DNA from: Homalodisca vitripennis
Taxonomy: Eukaryota; Arthropoda; Insecta; Hemiptera; Cicadellidae
NCBI RefSeq assembly: GCF_021130785.1
Contig: NC_060213.1
Coordinates: forward strand, 132,508,001-132,572,000
Direction: 5' to 3'
DNA: 64,000 nt
Shown here: positions 1 through 16,544 of the stretch, one piece after another
Numbering within the stretch: the first letter of the stretch is position 1
How the letters are laid out: each line of letters opens with the position of its first letter
Made by a program: the position numbers and the translations under genes
The notes under the pieces: generated by a model
What the model saw: the letters and a program-made list of their open reading frames with translations, nothing else
What the model was told of the DNA's origin: nothing
Database searches by the model: none

Positions 1-187
1 AATACACGAGTAAATCCAGTTAATAAATAAGCTAAAATTTGAAAGGAATATACTTATTTAGAAAATACAATTTGAAGACTTAAAAATGTAATTTATAAAA
101 ACTTGTGACTTACATAAAAAAGAGCAATCAGAAAGACTTAATTAAAAATTAGCCGATATAAGTAGAGAGATATTTGGACCACACCTT

Positions 188-249
188 CACACACACGCAC
201 ACACACGCACGCACACACGCACGCACGCACGCACGCACGCACACACACA
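188..249. repeat. (CA)n / (GCAC)n microsatellite
   Basis: Simple CA dinucleotides interrupted by GCAC tetramers over about 60 bp. It generates spurious open frames rich in Thr-His or Cys-Val on the two strands. Confidence 0.95.
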
Positions 250-1119
250 AATCACGCACCCGCACACTTACTCGCACCACATGTCCTCCTTGGCCTGCAG
301 TCAAAACGATTGTACAGACACACCAAACACTCAGACTAACATTGATTGTAATACAAAAATATAACAGAAATTTAATAGCCTTCATAAAAAAGCATATCTA
401 GGTGTAGATTGAGGAAAAATATTGACGAAATCCATCTCGCCCAGCATCTACTAACCATTTATTGACTAATTTTTTGTACGTACTAATAGTGCAAGGTCTT
501 GGGTTTTTTATAAAGTATGGTAAAAAAAACCACATCAATACCTGAACTAACATTCCAATTAATCTATTCAAACAAATTTCATGGAGCTTTAATTGACCTG
601 AAACTCAGAAATTCATACTACCTTCGTGGCGTTCAAAAACAAAGAAGTTTCCTCTCCGACTGGTTTTAAAGTTTAAATAGTGACTACTCAGCCATACATG
701 GCCAATAAAGACACGTGAGAAAATTAGCGGAAAATAACTAACGTGAACTAAACTTTTGACATTTTCTCCGTTCGATGATTGCATAATATTAATAATTCAA
801 GATATTTTATATGTATAACAATATTTTCAATTTTGACAAGGGTATAATAAAAGACTAGTATTTATACCGTAGGCCTATTGAATTTTTTTGATGATTAATT
901 TGTTTTTTATGATGTATGACTGTCATAATTAAATCAATATTATTCACTCTATTTCAAGAGTTAAAAACACTTTGTGTTGTCGGATCTTATTTAATTTTTC
1001 TTTTCAGTCTGAACCATAAGTTAAACGAGTGCATCGTTTCAGAATTCATGATTTAAATGACTAAAATTGCATTGATAAGCATTTAACTAATTTAAAAACA
1101 ATCCCGTATTTTCTACGTC

Positions 1120-1380
1120 ACATGAAACACCACGCTTAGTAAAGTTGGGCGAGAAAGTTGTGAAGCTGAGGTAATTTCACCATTAAGTTGTAAATTGTCT
1201 CAAAGCCGGTCACATCTCAGGCTCTGACCCTAACCACCAGATGCTCGTCACCGTTACTGATGGCTGGCAGGTTCAGAATCTTTAGTCAGTTTTAGATCCC
1301 GCAATTAACTGGATCTAATTCCTGACCACAAATTTACTAAGTTGAATCCTACTGCGCCAGAATTATACCCTCACTGATAC
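1120..1380 (+). repeat. Dispersed repeat family X, copy 1
   Basis: A block of about 260 bp containing GGCGAGAAAGTTGTGAAGCT and, further on, CAAAGCCGGTCACATCTCAG. It recurs inverted at about 6,045-6,310 and direct at about 21,535-21,790. The copies match closely over most of their length. No open frame is shared and no terminal repeats were seen. Family unknown to me. Confidence 0.75.
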
Positions 1381-3499
1381 GTAGGTATGAAGAAAATTAG
1401 AATTTTCTTTAGTACTTCACATTATTTGTATACATCATTACCTCTCAGGGATACAATCAATAATATAAGTAATGAAATAAAATTTCACATGAATTATGAT
1501 TGAATGACATGACTTTTACTCATATATTTAAGTTATTTATTAATTTTATGAGTAAATTCACCATTTTAGTGCTTTAGTATTTATTACGCAAATCATAAAT
1601 ATTAATTACAATTTCCAAAATTGATTTATAATTTTTTAAATCATTAGTAAATTTCGCATTTTATGAGTTTTAGTTACTCTAGTTCGTACTAATTACGTTT
1701 CTTGAACCAGTTTTTCCTTCCTTTTTTTTAGATTATAACAGGTACTCCTGACTGCCAGAGGTTAGACAGACCCCAAGTCAGAGTTAATGAACCGACTAAT
1801 GAACGGCTCTGAGCGGTACAGAACCGATGAAAGACAACTATTCTACACCATTAGGGATATACAGTTCCATAAAGAACTCGTTCGCTCCCGGTACCTTTGT
1901 GTCCCAGTCTTTTGTCTCCCAGCAAACCCATTAACTCGTTTGTTCAACGAACTTATTCTCTTTCCACTATGACGTATAATTCATAATGTTGTTTCAGCTA
2001 ACAGTTACAACAATAACAGTGTTGTCGAGGTAAATCAAAAATGTTAATTTAGCCTTATAGTGTATGAACACTTCCCATAAACCTTTAATAGATCTCCCTC
2101 TAGAGTTCATAAAAGAAAACAGATAAAACTATTTTAATTTTTATAATGGTTTGAATATATTTTCTTTTTCATCTTTACTCAAAATTAGCTGAATAAGGAC
2201 TATTTGAGTTTGTATAAAATTCATTACTCTGTTTTTCATAATTCTTAGATTATAACATATTCATACTATAAAATACCTCTTCATAGGTCTTATATTAACA
2301 GACCTTGGGGCGTACTATACTTATATATAATGCTCTTATGTGAGTGGACTGCCTGACTTTCACCTAATAATAGGTTTTTTAGAATGATTGATTTTAGTCT
2401 CATATAAATAATAAACATAATAAATACACGGTCGTCTGAATATGTAATATTTTAATTTGATTCTCAGTGTATACGTACGTACTTTCCAATTACAGGTTTT
2501 CAAAGGGAGTATGTATTAATATGGTTTAATAAGTAATCTTTATTTAAGATTCATACTGTACGAATGTTTATCGTGATGAATAATTAGGATATTTTTGTGA
2601 GCAGCTTCAAGATACCCAAGCAGTGCTGAGCTTATCTCTTGGTTAATAATTACAATAAATATCTCACAGTTTGTTACAAGTTTGATGGATGTGCTGTGTT
2701 AATCAGTGAAAGTATTACATAGGAAAAGGAATTGTGGCCCTAACATATTTGTAGCTGTGTCACTATTGCAAGGAAACAGGATGAGCGTTTAGCTTATATT
2801 ACAGTTGGTCACGTTTGTTTCCTATCTGTAGGAAGATGTTATCAGTCGACCAAGGATATCTGGAAGTTGATTTCATGAAATATAAATATTTCTCCTGCCT
2901 TAATAGATTTCTTCAATTTCGAAAGACTTTATAGAAAGAGTGCTAGTATAAACTATATTTGGCATACTAAATCTCTTGACTTCCATGAATTAAACAAGGT
3001 TTGCCTACGCCAGACCACGTGTAATGTACCAGGCAGAGAAAAAGTAACTTTCAATACACTTTACAATTTTGAGTACATCAATCATATCATTATTATGCTA
3101 GATTTAATTCGTCTTACGACTGTACACAGTTTTTTTTAAATTACCGATTTTCTCGTTGCCATCATTGTTGCATATAAGAAGAATTTAAATATGTTTTCTA
3201 ACTCTTATCCCATGGAGTGGCATCGACCATCATCAAGCACAATATACTTCTGTATAAAAGCAAAATATAACAAAATTATATACAAAGGAAGAGGGAAAGT
3301 TGGCTCAATTCGTAGGCAGTATTTATTATTGCCAATCTCTGTATACAAACTATCTTATTGGGAGGCCAAACAATGAAATTGTGTTTAACTTTAAAAAAAA
3401 AATATTAATTCATTGTTAATTAGTTTATAAGTCTTATAACTTAAAGATGTAAGATGTAAAGGATAACGTATTAAAAATTAAATGTTTTATGTGTGTGTG

Positions 3500-3522
3500 T
3501 GTTTTTTTTTTTTTTTTTTTGT
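3500..3522 (-). repeat. Poly(T) run = poly(A) tail of R1-type element
   Basis: About 18-20 T residues follow a short TG run. On the minus strand this is a 3' poly(A) tail directly downstream of the retrotransposon coding remnant at 3,742-5,129. Confidence 0.7.
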
Positions 3523-3741
3523 ATAGAGGTACGAAAAAGATCTTCCAAAGACACCGCCATCGCTAAACTCCACCGCCCATCTTTACGGCAGATATACGAT
3601 GTCGGTAGTGTGGGATTCCTACCCACTAAAAAAACATTCCTCTCCCCTCTCCCAGTAGATGGTACGAAGAGGACTGGATTGGAACCGCGTTAGCATTACT
3701 TCAATCCAGTCCGAGCTGCGTCTCACGACGTCCACTCCTGG

Positions 3742-5129
3742 CTACTGGTCCCTTTCTGCAATTTTGTCTCTTAGAAGCTGCTGCGCGTAGGCTGCAACGG
3801 CTGACCAGTTTTCCTCTTTGGCAATCATATAGGTCACCAGGCTTGAGGGGGACAGCCTGGTGCCTATGATCTCTTCGATGCTGCTCCTATAGTCCTTCCA
3901 CCGAACACACTCGAAGAACGTGTGTTCGGCATCGTCGATCTTGTCTGGGCAGTATTTACACGTTTGCGTGGTGCACAAACCCATCTTAAAAAGATAGGCA
4001 TTCAACTGTCCGTGTCCCGTCAGTAGCTGGGTCAGGAAGAAATCCGTATCCCCGTGTTTTCGAGAGATCCAGACATTGATGTTAGGAATCAGGTGCTCCG
4101 TCCATCTGCCCGTCTCCCCCAGCGTCCATCTGTCCTGCCACTCACGTAGCGTTTCCTTTTTTGCTGCCGTTCTTGCCTCCTCAGCGTTGACACCATTTAC
4201 TTTGGCGTCGTAGAGCTTTGCCCTTTCGAACGCCAGCAAGTCGATTGGCGTGGCTCCCGCCAATACCAGTACAGCCGCCTCCGAAACCGTGCGGTAGGCA
4301 CAGGTGACTCTGAGCGCACCTCGTCGTTGCACCGCTAGGTTGCAATCTTGCGCCGGTAGGTCTTCTGTTTGAGGATATCCGCCCATATCTCCGCTCCGTA
4401 TAGCAATATGGAGTGGACTACCTCTAAGAGCACCCTCCTTTTTCTGGTTCGCGGTCCTATCGTGTTGGCCATGATCCTCGACAAGCTGGACACTACCCTG
4501 TTTGCTTTTGTGCACGCGTTTTCGAGGTGTTCTCGGAAAGACAGCTTCTCGTCGATTACCACTCCCAAATAACGCAGCGCTCTTGTAGATGTCAATGTTG
4601 TTCCGCTTAAGTCGACGGTGAATGGTTTAGGGAACCATTTTTGTCGAGTCAAGACGACGATCTCAGTCTTCTGCTTGGCTAGCTTCAGGTGGTGTTTCTC
4701 AAGCCAGTTTTCCACGGCATCGATGGTTTCCCGCACGAGTAGTTCTGCCTCCTCGGCACTGTCAACCACTATCGTAGCCGCTACGTCGTCCGCAAAACCC
4801 GTGAGCTTCACTTGTTTTGGTAACGGTATTTCAAGGAGCTCATCATAGTTGGCGTTCCAAAGATCGGGCCCCATGATTGAGCCTTGCGGCACACCGGATG
4901 TTATGTTGTATTCCTGCGGGCCTTCCGTTGTTTCCGCTATCAGCGTTCTTTGGTCAAGATAGTCATCAACTATTCCCAGATTTTCCGGCTTCGCGTCAAA
5001 CTTGTGCTCCAGAGCATCTAAAATGTCGCCCCAATTCGCACTGTTGAAGGCGTTTTTTATGTCCAGTGTGAGGACAAGTATGAAATGGTCCAGCACCTCA
5101 ACAATGTCCTCTGGGGTAAAGCATACCAA
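3742..5129 (-). pseudogene. R1-clade non-LTR retrotransposon, reverse transcriptase remnant (3' part)
   Basis: Two overlapping minus-strand frames (5,129-4,335 and about 4,340-3,742) together make the palm, thumb and C-terminal part of an R1-like reverse transcriptase. Visible motifs are LDIKNAFNS (motif A), SGVPQGS, the catalytic GFADDV, and a C-terminal C-x2-C...H...C knuckle ending in EHTFFECVRW, as in the R1 clade. A frameshift near 4,340 breaks the frame between the thumb and the C-terminal region, and the N-terminal part is displaced (see 5,090-5,705). The copy is dead. A poly(A)-like tail lies at 3,500-3,522, with about 220 bp of 3' untranslated sequence between. Clade assignment rests on motif style, not on a search. 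Confidence 0.85.
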
Positions 5130-5705
5130 ATCGTCACTAAGCGACTTGGGAAGGCCCCTCCAGAAGCGCCGAAGTCTCTGGCCTTAATGAATAACATCGT
5201 AGCGGAGTTGTTTCCCGAACACCCACCGCGAAGAAAGAGACAATATATGGAAACCGGCGAAATAACACCCTTTACAGTCAAGGAACTGCAAGACGCAGCA
5301 AAAACCATCAAGATTGGAAAGGCACCAGGCCCGGATGGCATTGCAGCCTCGGTGATCAAGATTGTGGGCCTGGAATATCCACACATCCTACTGAGCGCTT
5401 ACAATGCGTGCCTGGCAACCGGCACGTTTCCTACGGTCTGGAAGCGGCAGAGACTGGTCCTATTAGATAAAGGGAAGGGAACCCCTAAAACACCATCGTC
5501 GTTTAGACCACTTTGCATGCTGGACATAGCTGGTAAACTGCTTGAAAAGCTCATACAAGGAAGACTCTGCAGCGACATCGATCGTGCTGGAGGCTTTGCC
5601 TTAAACCAACATGGCTTCCGAAAGGGACGATCGACTGTCGGTGCGATCCAGGAAGTTATAGGGATAGCGAAAGAAGCTTGGTCTGGTACCCTTAAAGCAC
5701 GCAAG
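5090..5705 (+). pseudogene. R1-clade retrotransposon, inverted 5' segment of the reverse transcriptase
   Basis: The plus-strand frame encodes the fingers region of the same reverse transcriptase: KAPGPDGI, then SFRPLCMLDIAGKLLEKLI, then QHGFRKGRSTVGAI. It stops being element-like at about 5,705, where it runs into a GT repeat. In an intact element this segment would sit directly upstream of the motif A found on the opposite strand at about 5,065. The piece is therefore inverted relative to the rest of the element, the arrangement produced by twin priming during L1/R1-type integration. Confidence 0.85.
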
Positions 5706-8645
<2,940 letters not shown>

Positions 8646-10564
8646 CAGGGTGTACATAAAGTCCTGCACTGGTATAATATTTTCTAAACGATAACAGATA
8701 AATGAACAAGATTTTGGTACATCAATACTACACCTAAAAATCTACTTTTTGAAGGAAACTATCAGTTTTCTGTAATATCATGGGGACGTCCCGCAAGGAG
8801 TCGGAAGAAATCTTAAATAGGAGCATAGGTCAATATGCACATCATATTTAAAGGGCTTATCTAGCAAGAGTTTAATGCCGCAAACCGCAACTCAAAAAGA
8901 TTGATCCAGTACAAAATGGCGGATGTTCAAAGGTTTTACTTGGTTACATTTCATTAGTAGAGCCATAACCCCGGTAAAGCAAAACTGCAACCAAACGAAT
9001 ACTGCAGATAAATACTACATTATGATTGTCAGTTGTACAGAAGTGAATTATGACGTAGGTTATCCTCAAGGGGTACAAATATGGTCCTAATATATTGATA
9101 ACGGGGAAAACCTGATAAACAATAAACAATTAAAAAGCTCTTATCTTTGGGTCGCAGTTTGGACTTTCCAATTTGCCAGTCTAATTCATAGTAGGCTATT
9201 CTAGTTTTTCTTGTTTTTAGTAGTGCTGTCCAACCTTTCTATCAGTGCACTTTAGTACAAAAGAGTTTGTCGTATTGCTTGTTAGTTCTTCAACTACACT
9301 ATGTTGCTTGACGAACGTGAACGTATAACACTTCTTATGATGGATGGTTGGGAAACAACGGACGATCACACGAGGAAGCATGCCATTTATTTCATGACTA
9401 CTTTCACGAGAGGCAGCCAATTTCTAGAACAACTGTAGGGAGAACTGTTCAACGCTTTATGGAAACAGGAAGTGTTTCCGATCGTCATAGGACAGGAAGG
9501 CCCGCTACTGCGACAACTGAAGGCAACTCTATAGATGTATTGCACTCATTTATTGAGAATACGCAAGAGTCCCTACGCTCAGCAACACAAACTCATGACA
9601 TCTCTGTTACGTCTGTTAAAAAGATTCTGAAAGGGTCTAATTTTAAGCCTTATAAAGTTCATTTGGTGCAACGAACTCAACGAAGTTGATTTCGATCGAC
9701 GTATAGAATTTTGTGAAACTATGATGGCCAAAATAGATTGCAACGAAATTGATGCAAACAATATTGTGTTTTCAGACGATTGTTCATTTATGCTGAATGG
9801 AAGTGTAAACAGGCACAATTGCCGTTACGTACTAGAGTAGCGAAAATCCTCACTGGATGCGGGAAGCACATACGCAGTAATTCACTAAAGGTGAATGTCT
9901 TGGCTTGGTGTGATAGGTACCCAGTTGGTAGGTCCTTTCTTTATTGAAGGAAATTTAAGTGCAATATCATATTAACGTTTGAATAGAAAATGAAATTAAC
10001 ACCAGCACTTCGAAACATGTTTGGAGAACATTACCAGAATATCTGGTTTTCAACAGGACGGAAGCACCCCCACACTACGGCATTGACGTAAGAGCTATTT
10101 AAACACTGTTACCAATATATAGGACCAAATTTGTAACCCTTGAGGATAACCTACGTCATAATTCACTTCTGTACAACTGACAATCATAATGTAGTATTTA
10201 TCTGCAGTATTCGTTTGGTTGCAGTTTTTGCTTTACCGGGGTTATGGCTACTAATGAAATGTAACCAAGTAAAACCTTTGAACATCCGCCATTTTGTACT
10301 GGATCAATCTTTTTGAGTGCCGGTTTGCGGCATTAAACTCTGCTAGATAAGCCCTTTAAAATGATGTGCATATTGACCTATGCTCCTATTTAAGATTTCC
10401 TTCCGACTCCTTGCGGGACGTCCCCATGATATTACAGAAAAACTGATAGTTATCCCTTCAAAAAGTAGATTTTTTAGGTGTAGTATTGATGTACCAAATC
10501 TTGTTCATTTATCTGTTATCGTTTAGAAAATATTATACCAGTGCAGGACTTTATGTACACCCTG
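8646..10564 (+). mobile_element. Tc1/mariner-type element with long terminal inverted repeats
   Basis: The element is bounded by TA dinucleotides. It begins CAGGGTGTACATAAAGTCC and ends with the reverse complement. The terminal inverted repeats are unusually long: about 8,646-9,095 matches the reverse complement of about 10,115-10,564 with only scattered differences. The centre holds a decayed transposase frame. TA flanks plus a CAGGGTG-type terminus fit the IS630-Tc1-mariner superfamily. It lies in the left arm of the large inverted repeat and has no counterpart in the right arm, so it inserted after the duplication. Confidence 0.9.
9301..10130 (+). pseudogene. Mariner-like transposase, decayed
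   Basis: The best-preserved frame (9,348-9,689) reads as the N-terminal DNA-binding half of a Tc1/mariner-type transposase: a helix-turn-helix stretch (ISRTTVGRTVQRFMETGSV), a GRP motif (HRTGRPATAT), then a second helix-turn-helix around SVTSVKKIL. A frame change near 9,348 separates it from the likely start region at 9,301, and another near 9,690 leads into a block with EFCE and an FSDDCSFMLNG stretch resembling the first catalytic-aspartate region. Several stops follow. The copy cannot make an active enzyme. Confidence 0.75.
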
Positions 10565-10622
10565 TATATATATATACATATATGTGTGTGTGTGTGTGTG
10601 TGTGTTGTGTGTGTGTGTGTGT

Positions 10623-10669
<47 letters not shown>
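10565..10669. repeat. (TA)n-(TG)n microsatellite
   Basis: Short TA run followed by about 85 bp of TG, immediately after the right terminus of the mariner-like element. Confidence 0.95.
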
Positions 10670-10671
<2 letters not shown>

Positions 10672-13600
10672 AATTGTTCAAAGAAATCTGTATCAATACA
10701 TATTATAAATTAAAGTTTATTGTTTGATAAGATCCTCGCACAGGTCTGTGGCCCATGAGGACGTACAGAATAAGGCTTAGAAGGAGATCGGCCTTTCCTT
10801 AAAAAAAAAACAAAAAAAAATAAAAATAAAAAAGTCTCTTTTTGTGTTGGTCTGTTTGTGCATCAATATTTTTTCAACTATTCAATGGATTTTGATTTGG
10901 TTTTCACTATCGGCTTTGTTATTACCGAGGCCATGTTCCTGGATATGATACATCCATATTTTAATCATAGAAAGTAGAGAAACGCTTATATAATGTAACA
11001 AGTGGTATTTATTAAAATTAATTAATATTTTTACGAAATGTAGTTTAAACTTCCAACTGAAGTTCAGCAAAGAGGCATAAAGATGTATTTACATTAAAAT
11101 TTTAGAACATAGTAAATATACATTGTTTGATCTTAGTGTAATGCATATCGCAAAGAAGAATTTACTATCTAATGTTTGCAACATATTAAACCAGTGATAA
11201 ATTAAAGCATCCAATACATTTGACATAGTCTTTAAATGGGGTTATAAAACCACCTCAATGAACAAAGCAGTGAATGTCTGTACATATGGTACATAAAAAA
11301 AACTAGTTGGCTCCCTTGACATAGGGTACGAAATTTTTGCTGTAGCTTAATAAAAAGAATGGCAAACCCATACCCTTATACCGTAAACAGAACACAAGCG
11401 AAGGTATATGTTTTTTTGGCCGAAATGATCTTTTTAAGCCGATGTAAGCATATATTTTCTTTACCGCGTATATAGGTTTTCTTATGTTTGAAAAATATCA
11501 TGAGCTTCATCATATTACATCCTAATTGCTTTCACTAAGTAGGCTATGTCCTTCAATTTTGAAAATGGCGTGTGAAACCGCGGGTAACAACCAGTTTTAT
11601 ATAAAAACAATATAAGACGGGATTCTTATATCAAAGTCATCCCGGTCACACCGCGTAGAAACATTGCTTACTTCGGTCTCTCTGTGGAGAGCAATCGTAC
11701 GTTGGCTAATGATAAACCGAAACTGCCAATAATGAGCAGTCGTCTGTACAGGCGAGTTGAAGGGGCGGAGCTTCATCGTTAGTGGCTAAAGCCTAACCAA
11801 CCACATACCCAATCCAATCACGCAAAAATTAAATCCTTTTAATGTGAATAATTGATTTCACTCAGTATTCACTTATAAACTTAAATACATTTAAAATGGA
11901 TTCAAATATAAACATTACAACTCGATTAAAGCCGTTATTTGTTAAGAATCAAAAGTTTTGTGATAGTGAAATAATTGCCATAAAAGCTGTTAACTTTTTT
12001 AATCAATTAAAAATGCTGAACTTTCGGTAGAGTATTAATTTAATATTACCAATCTGCGTAGAAATGAAGAGAACATAACCTCTTTTGCTAATATTTTAAT
12101 ATAATTGCCGTTGGAAATTATGAACATATCAGCTTTTCTGACTAGAAATATATTATACTAAATTTAATGTTGAAAGACAATTATATGATCTAATAGTCAA
12201 TATTATTATAAATGATATGAATAATAGTTCCAAATCTGATGTATTTAATTCCATTAACTAATGGATTCTTAGTCATACACTAAAATTTTGCTGTTTATAT
12301 ACTGATATTAACCAAGGAGGTCGAGTCCGTGGCTTTCTTTGATCGCTGTTTGTGGAGAACATGTGGTTAAACCCGTTATATTCTGCAAGAGCACCAATGC
12401 AAATAGTCTTTATGGTTGTTTGATCAAGGTTAGAAAGTGTTTCTGGTTTCTCCTCATGTTGAAACCACATTAATTCCTCCTGCCATCTGTGAGGGAACAT
12501 CTAGGCAGTTCAAGGTGAAGATTTTCATCCCTCAAGATACTGCCTTTTATTCTGCCAAGATATAGCAGATAAAATTTGTAGTTGCGATCACCCATGCCTA
12601 AAAAGAATTAACAATACATGTCACCTAGTTATAACTTCCTACAGAAAAGTGACTTTGCTGCGCACATAACGGACATCCTTTGATTCCGGTTTAGTATAAT
12701 TTATTATTAAGGGCTGTAAGAAAAGCTGATATAACATAAATACTATCATCCAACTGTGACGTTAACAATATGTAATTAAAAGAGTTATTTCTTGAGCATG
12801 CCAAGTAATATTCATTTAACCTGGTATTGCACTTTACGTAAAAGACAAGCATTTAAAGTGTCCCATGACAGGCTTGCTGAGATATCCAAATTCTTAATCT
12901 ACAGCTCATTTCATTCTATAGATGTCCTGTGGGCAGATAGACAGATAGACAACCGTACAGAAAAGTAATCTTTACACCCAGGAGGGGTGTAATAAAAATT
13001 ACACCTGGGCAAATAAAAGGAATTATGTCAGCATACTGAGTAATAGGATTCAATGACGCACAGCCATGGTTGGAAATGCCCATTCTTGTCTGGGTAGAAC
13101 TGAAGTTTCATACAAAATATGACATCTACTGATTAAATATTTATCAAGATATCAATCCACGAAATACATTGATATTTAAAAAAATTAAATTATATTTCAT
13201 AGCAGTGTTGGAATACTTAGGCTAGATTTTTTAATATGCTAATCGTTAAAATATCATAATTTATGCTTATTAAGTTTCTTTATCAATGCATTATTTTATT
13301 ATCTTGTTGTCATTATGGTTGCATGGGACCAATGTAAAATTGTTCGCTTACGCTCAGTTCCATCTCATAAGTGACATGCTCAACGACCAATCTCAGTGTT
13401 GCTTATATAAAAATAACGGCTTCATGCAAAGTTATAAGTTTTAAATTTTTTGGGTCAGTTAGATTTCAAGATATAAAGTGGACAGAGACAGACAGAAATT
13501 AAATTTGCCCAGCCCCTCGAGTGAGTTTTTTATTTTGTTTCAGTCCTTAATTAACAGTTTACTTGCAGGTGATACACACGTTCCCTCAGTTATTCTAGTG

Positions 13601-15499
13601 TTTATTTTCTGGGAAACATTATCTTATTGATATTCAACTCCACTAAAGATAATACTTAAAACGAAAATGTATGTCTGTAATGTTTTAAATCGTATGGTAA
13701 ATGCCACACTAGGATAAATACACTTTCTCTAGAGAGCGCATCGCCTAATTATTTCGTTCTACTTAACCTTGTGAACTTTGTGAAGATTTCATTAAATTCA
13801 TAACAGTTGTAAAGCCTGTTATACTTGATTTTAGCACTGTAAAAACAATGCTTAGCTTTCAACACTTTTATGAATTTCGTTTTTTATTTAATTTAAGTTT
13901 CATTTAATGTCTACTGATGACGGATTGTTATATTTTAAACACGTGCCTCGTAAAACACCTATTTTTGGTTTCAACGGAGGTATGGATACCTAATTTATTA
14001 TTGAGTTATGAGATATGTTTTATTTTAAATATGTAGTTAATACGTATCCAAATGTTTTTTAGATATCTTCAGACATTCTTATTCAACAAATTGTTCTGTG
14101 CTTAAATATTTAAAAAAAGGACACTTAATGTTAAAACGTATTTGAACTAAAAATAGGAAAGTAAGTTTCGTTAATTTGTTATTATGGGAAAAAACTCAAA
14201 TTGTTTCATTAAAATTGGCTCTAAGACAAGTAGCCTACCATATAAACTCCACTGAATTTTATTATAAAAATAAAATCTAAACAATAAAATTCATTAGTGT
14301 TGTAGGTACTATATGTAATTCCTATTAGTACCTCGCATGATTTGATCACGGATTAGTGTGGAAACTTAAAAAGGGTTGATTTTCTAGCAGAACCTGTGGG
14401 CTCTAGAAAGTTTTCGTAAAATCCACGTTGTCAGACCTCTCCCCTCCCCCCCCCACCAACTCAAACAATCCTCCTCACAACATCACATCTTTAGGTCCCT
14501 CCGATCCCTACATCTTTTTAACGACTTATTGACTTTGTGTTCGGGAATTTAAACCAACTTTGTTTCTCCATCCTACCACATCTAAAACTTACTAAAAAAA
14601 GTACTTAAAACTAAGTACTTTGAGTCTACTACAAAAAAATTCATCTGAATATTCCAAAAAGTCAACAAAAATTATACAATTTAATCTAATATCTATATAT
14701 TACAAATTACTTTTAAAAATATCTTATAATGAATTGAAAATGTATAGAAATGTCAGTGATATTACATTACAGTTTTACTTATTTCAATACCTCTCTGCAA
14801 CAGAGTCCTAATCACATTCCGTCAAATCATGCAATCCAAAAAATTGAGCGTAAGGACATGAAATTATTATTTAATCAAAACCAACGCTTAAAAAGAAACC
14901 AACTTCACACCATAGGAAAGGAAGTATATTAATATAAACCATACTATCAAATACGTCCATTCCCGATTAATAATAAATTGTTATGTGTAAAATGTATACT
15001 TCTGATCTTAAATAATATTTAAAACTATTACACAGAAATGAAAGTTTTTAAATAAAATAAAACATGTGTTATTTCATGTGAGTGTGTTTTATTGCCGGTG
15101 TAACCTACTGATAAATCCTCTCACAATAGCCAAGCATATAATTTTCGTAGTGAAATTTTACGTGGTGAATCACACCAGTCTCTAAAAACAAATAAATCTT
15201 ACAGGGGAAACTATAATTACAAAGAAGCTTACAGTCCACTTTTTTATTGTTAAGTTCAGTTTCATACGTTTCATACAATTTTGTATAATAACTTGAAACG
15301 TGTTTATTAACAATAAACAATAATAATAATAACAGCTATAAACATGAATATTACCAAAATACACAATATTAAAGTATAAACAAAGTGGTTACAGAGTATA
15401 TCTATATGGATTTGCATTGGCTTATATACTTCATTACAAAATTAAAAGTATACAATTTTTGAATTGCGGAAATCAATAATAAATTACGTGAATGTTAAA

Positions 15500-15730
15500 T
15501 TTGCTCCAGTTCAGCTTTTTTTTAGTGCGGCGTCTGAAATCTGGAGTCATGTTCGTCTGAAGAGATAAAAAAGTCGGCAACGAAGAAGGTCGAGTCTAAC
15601 CCTTCGCTTCGCTTTGACATCATACACCTAGACTACAAAATATAGGATAATTTAGGTGAAGACGTATTCTCATTGCCTCATCAGGTGCACAATTGAGTGC
15701 ACTAGTCTGTTTCAGACACAATCAAAAGAA
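15500..15730 (-). repeat. Dispersed repeat family Y (inverted copy)
   Basis: The reverse complement contains a run of landmarks shared with copies at 37,915-38,215 and 52,975-53,290: a GATGAGGCAATGAGAA-type box, GACGAACATGACTCCAGAT, then a GAACTGGAGC box. A partial copy lies at about 18,420-18,600 and tail-only scraps occur near 6,880, 7,130 and 15,890. No open frame. Family unknown to me. Confidence 0.7.
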
Positions 15731-16544
15731 CGGGGGTGCAACCGAATTTCCTATACAAAACAAAAAACATCTATACTATTTACAAACTAACTATACTTCG
15801 TTAGTGTAAAGTCTGTGACAGCTTCCGATCTTCAAACGCTGTAAATAAGACACAGGTGAGCGGAGGTAAACCCAACATTTTCATTGAAGCAACTCTTCCT
15901 ACCATGGCTACGTTATGAATAACATATGGTAATGAAATAGTAAAATTAAAAGAAATAAATAAACAGCAATAAGTACCGGACTTACCAATTGTGGTTAATT
16001 CATCTGATTCCTACAAATCTATTTTATACATGAATACTATTATAGTATATTATATCGAGGGAATTAAATTGATTAATTTAAATTTTATAATAAAAAAAAC
16101 TTAAAGAGGTTCTGTAAAATGTATTAACAAATTCTAAAAAGCTTGCATATAAAGCTTTGATTTTAACTGATTATAACAATTATCTACTTGTATCTTGACC
16201 AGTTAAAATTAAACTTAAATAAGTATATACCTGAATACATTAGTATTATTTAATTATTGATTTACAATCGTTTCATCGTCAATGCTAGGTTAGCTATGAT
16301 GTCACTGATACTGCCATTAACGACGCTACTATGGTACTACGCTTCATGGTATTTTTATTATAAAGTTAGATTTATAAAAATTGATTAAATTTGATATAAA
16401 CTGATGGTTTGTGGTACCAGGTTATACATTCAAAATGTATATTATGCCATAGGTACGAAAAGGCATGGCTTACACTGCCTCCAGGCTTTCGTAAAATTTA
16501 TCTGATAATAGCCAAAGATCACCCTATCTTGTAATTGTAGATAA

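Larger units (their letters stand above)
1..3490. other. AT-rich non-coding DNA, left arm of large inverted repeat
   Basis: I see no credible gene here; the open frames are short and lack coding character. The stretch holds a CA/GCAC microsatellite (about 188-249) and one copy of a dispersed repeat (about 1,120-1,380). Blocks at 540-760, 1,735-1,985 and 3,190-3,470 match, in reverse complement and in the expected order, blocks between about 22.0 and 24.2 kb. It is therefore best read as the outer part of one arm of an old inverted duplication. Confidence 0.6.
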
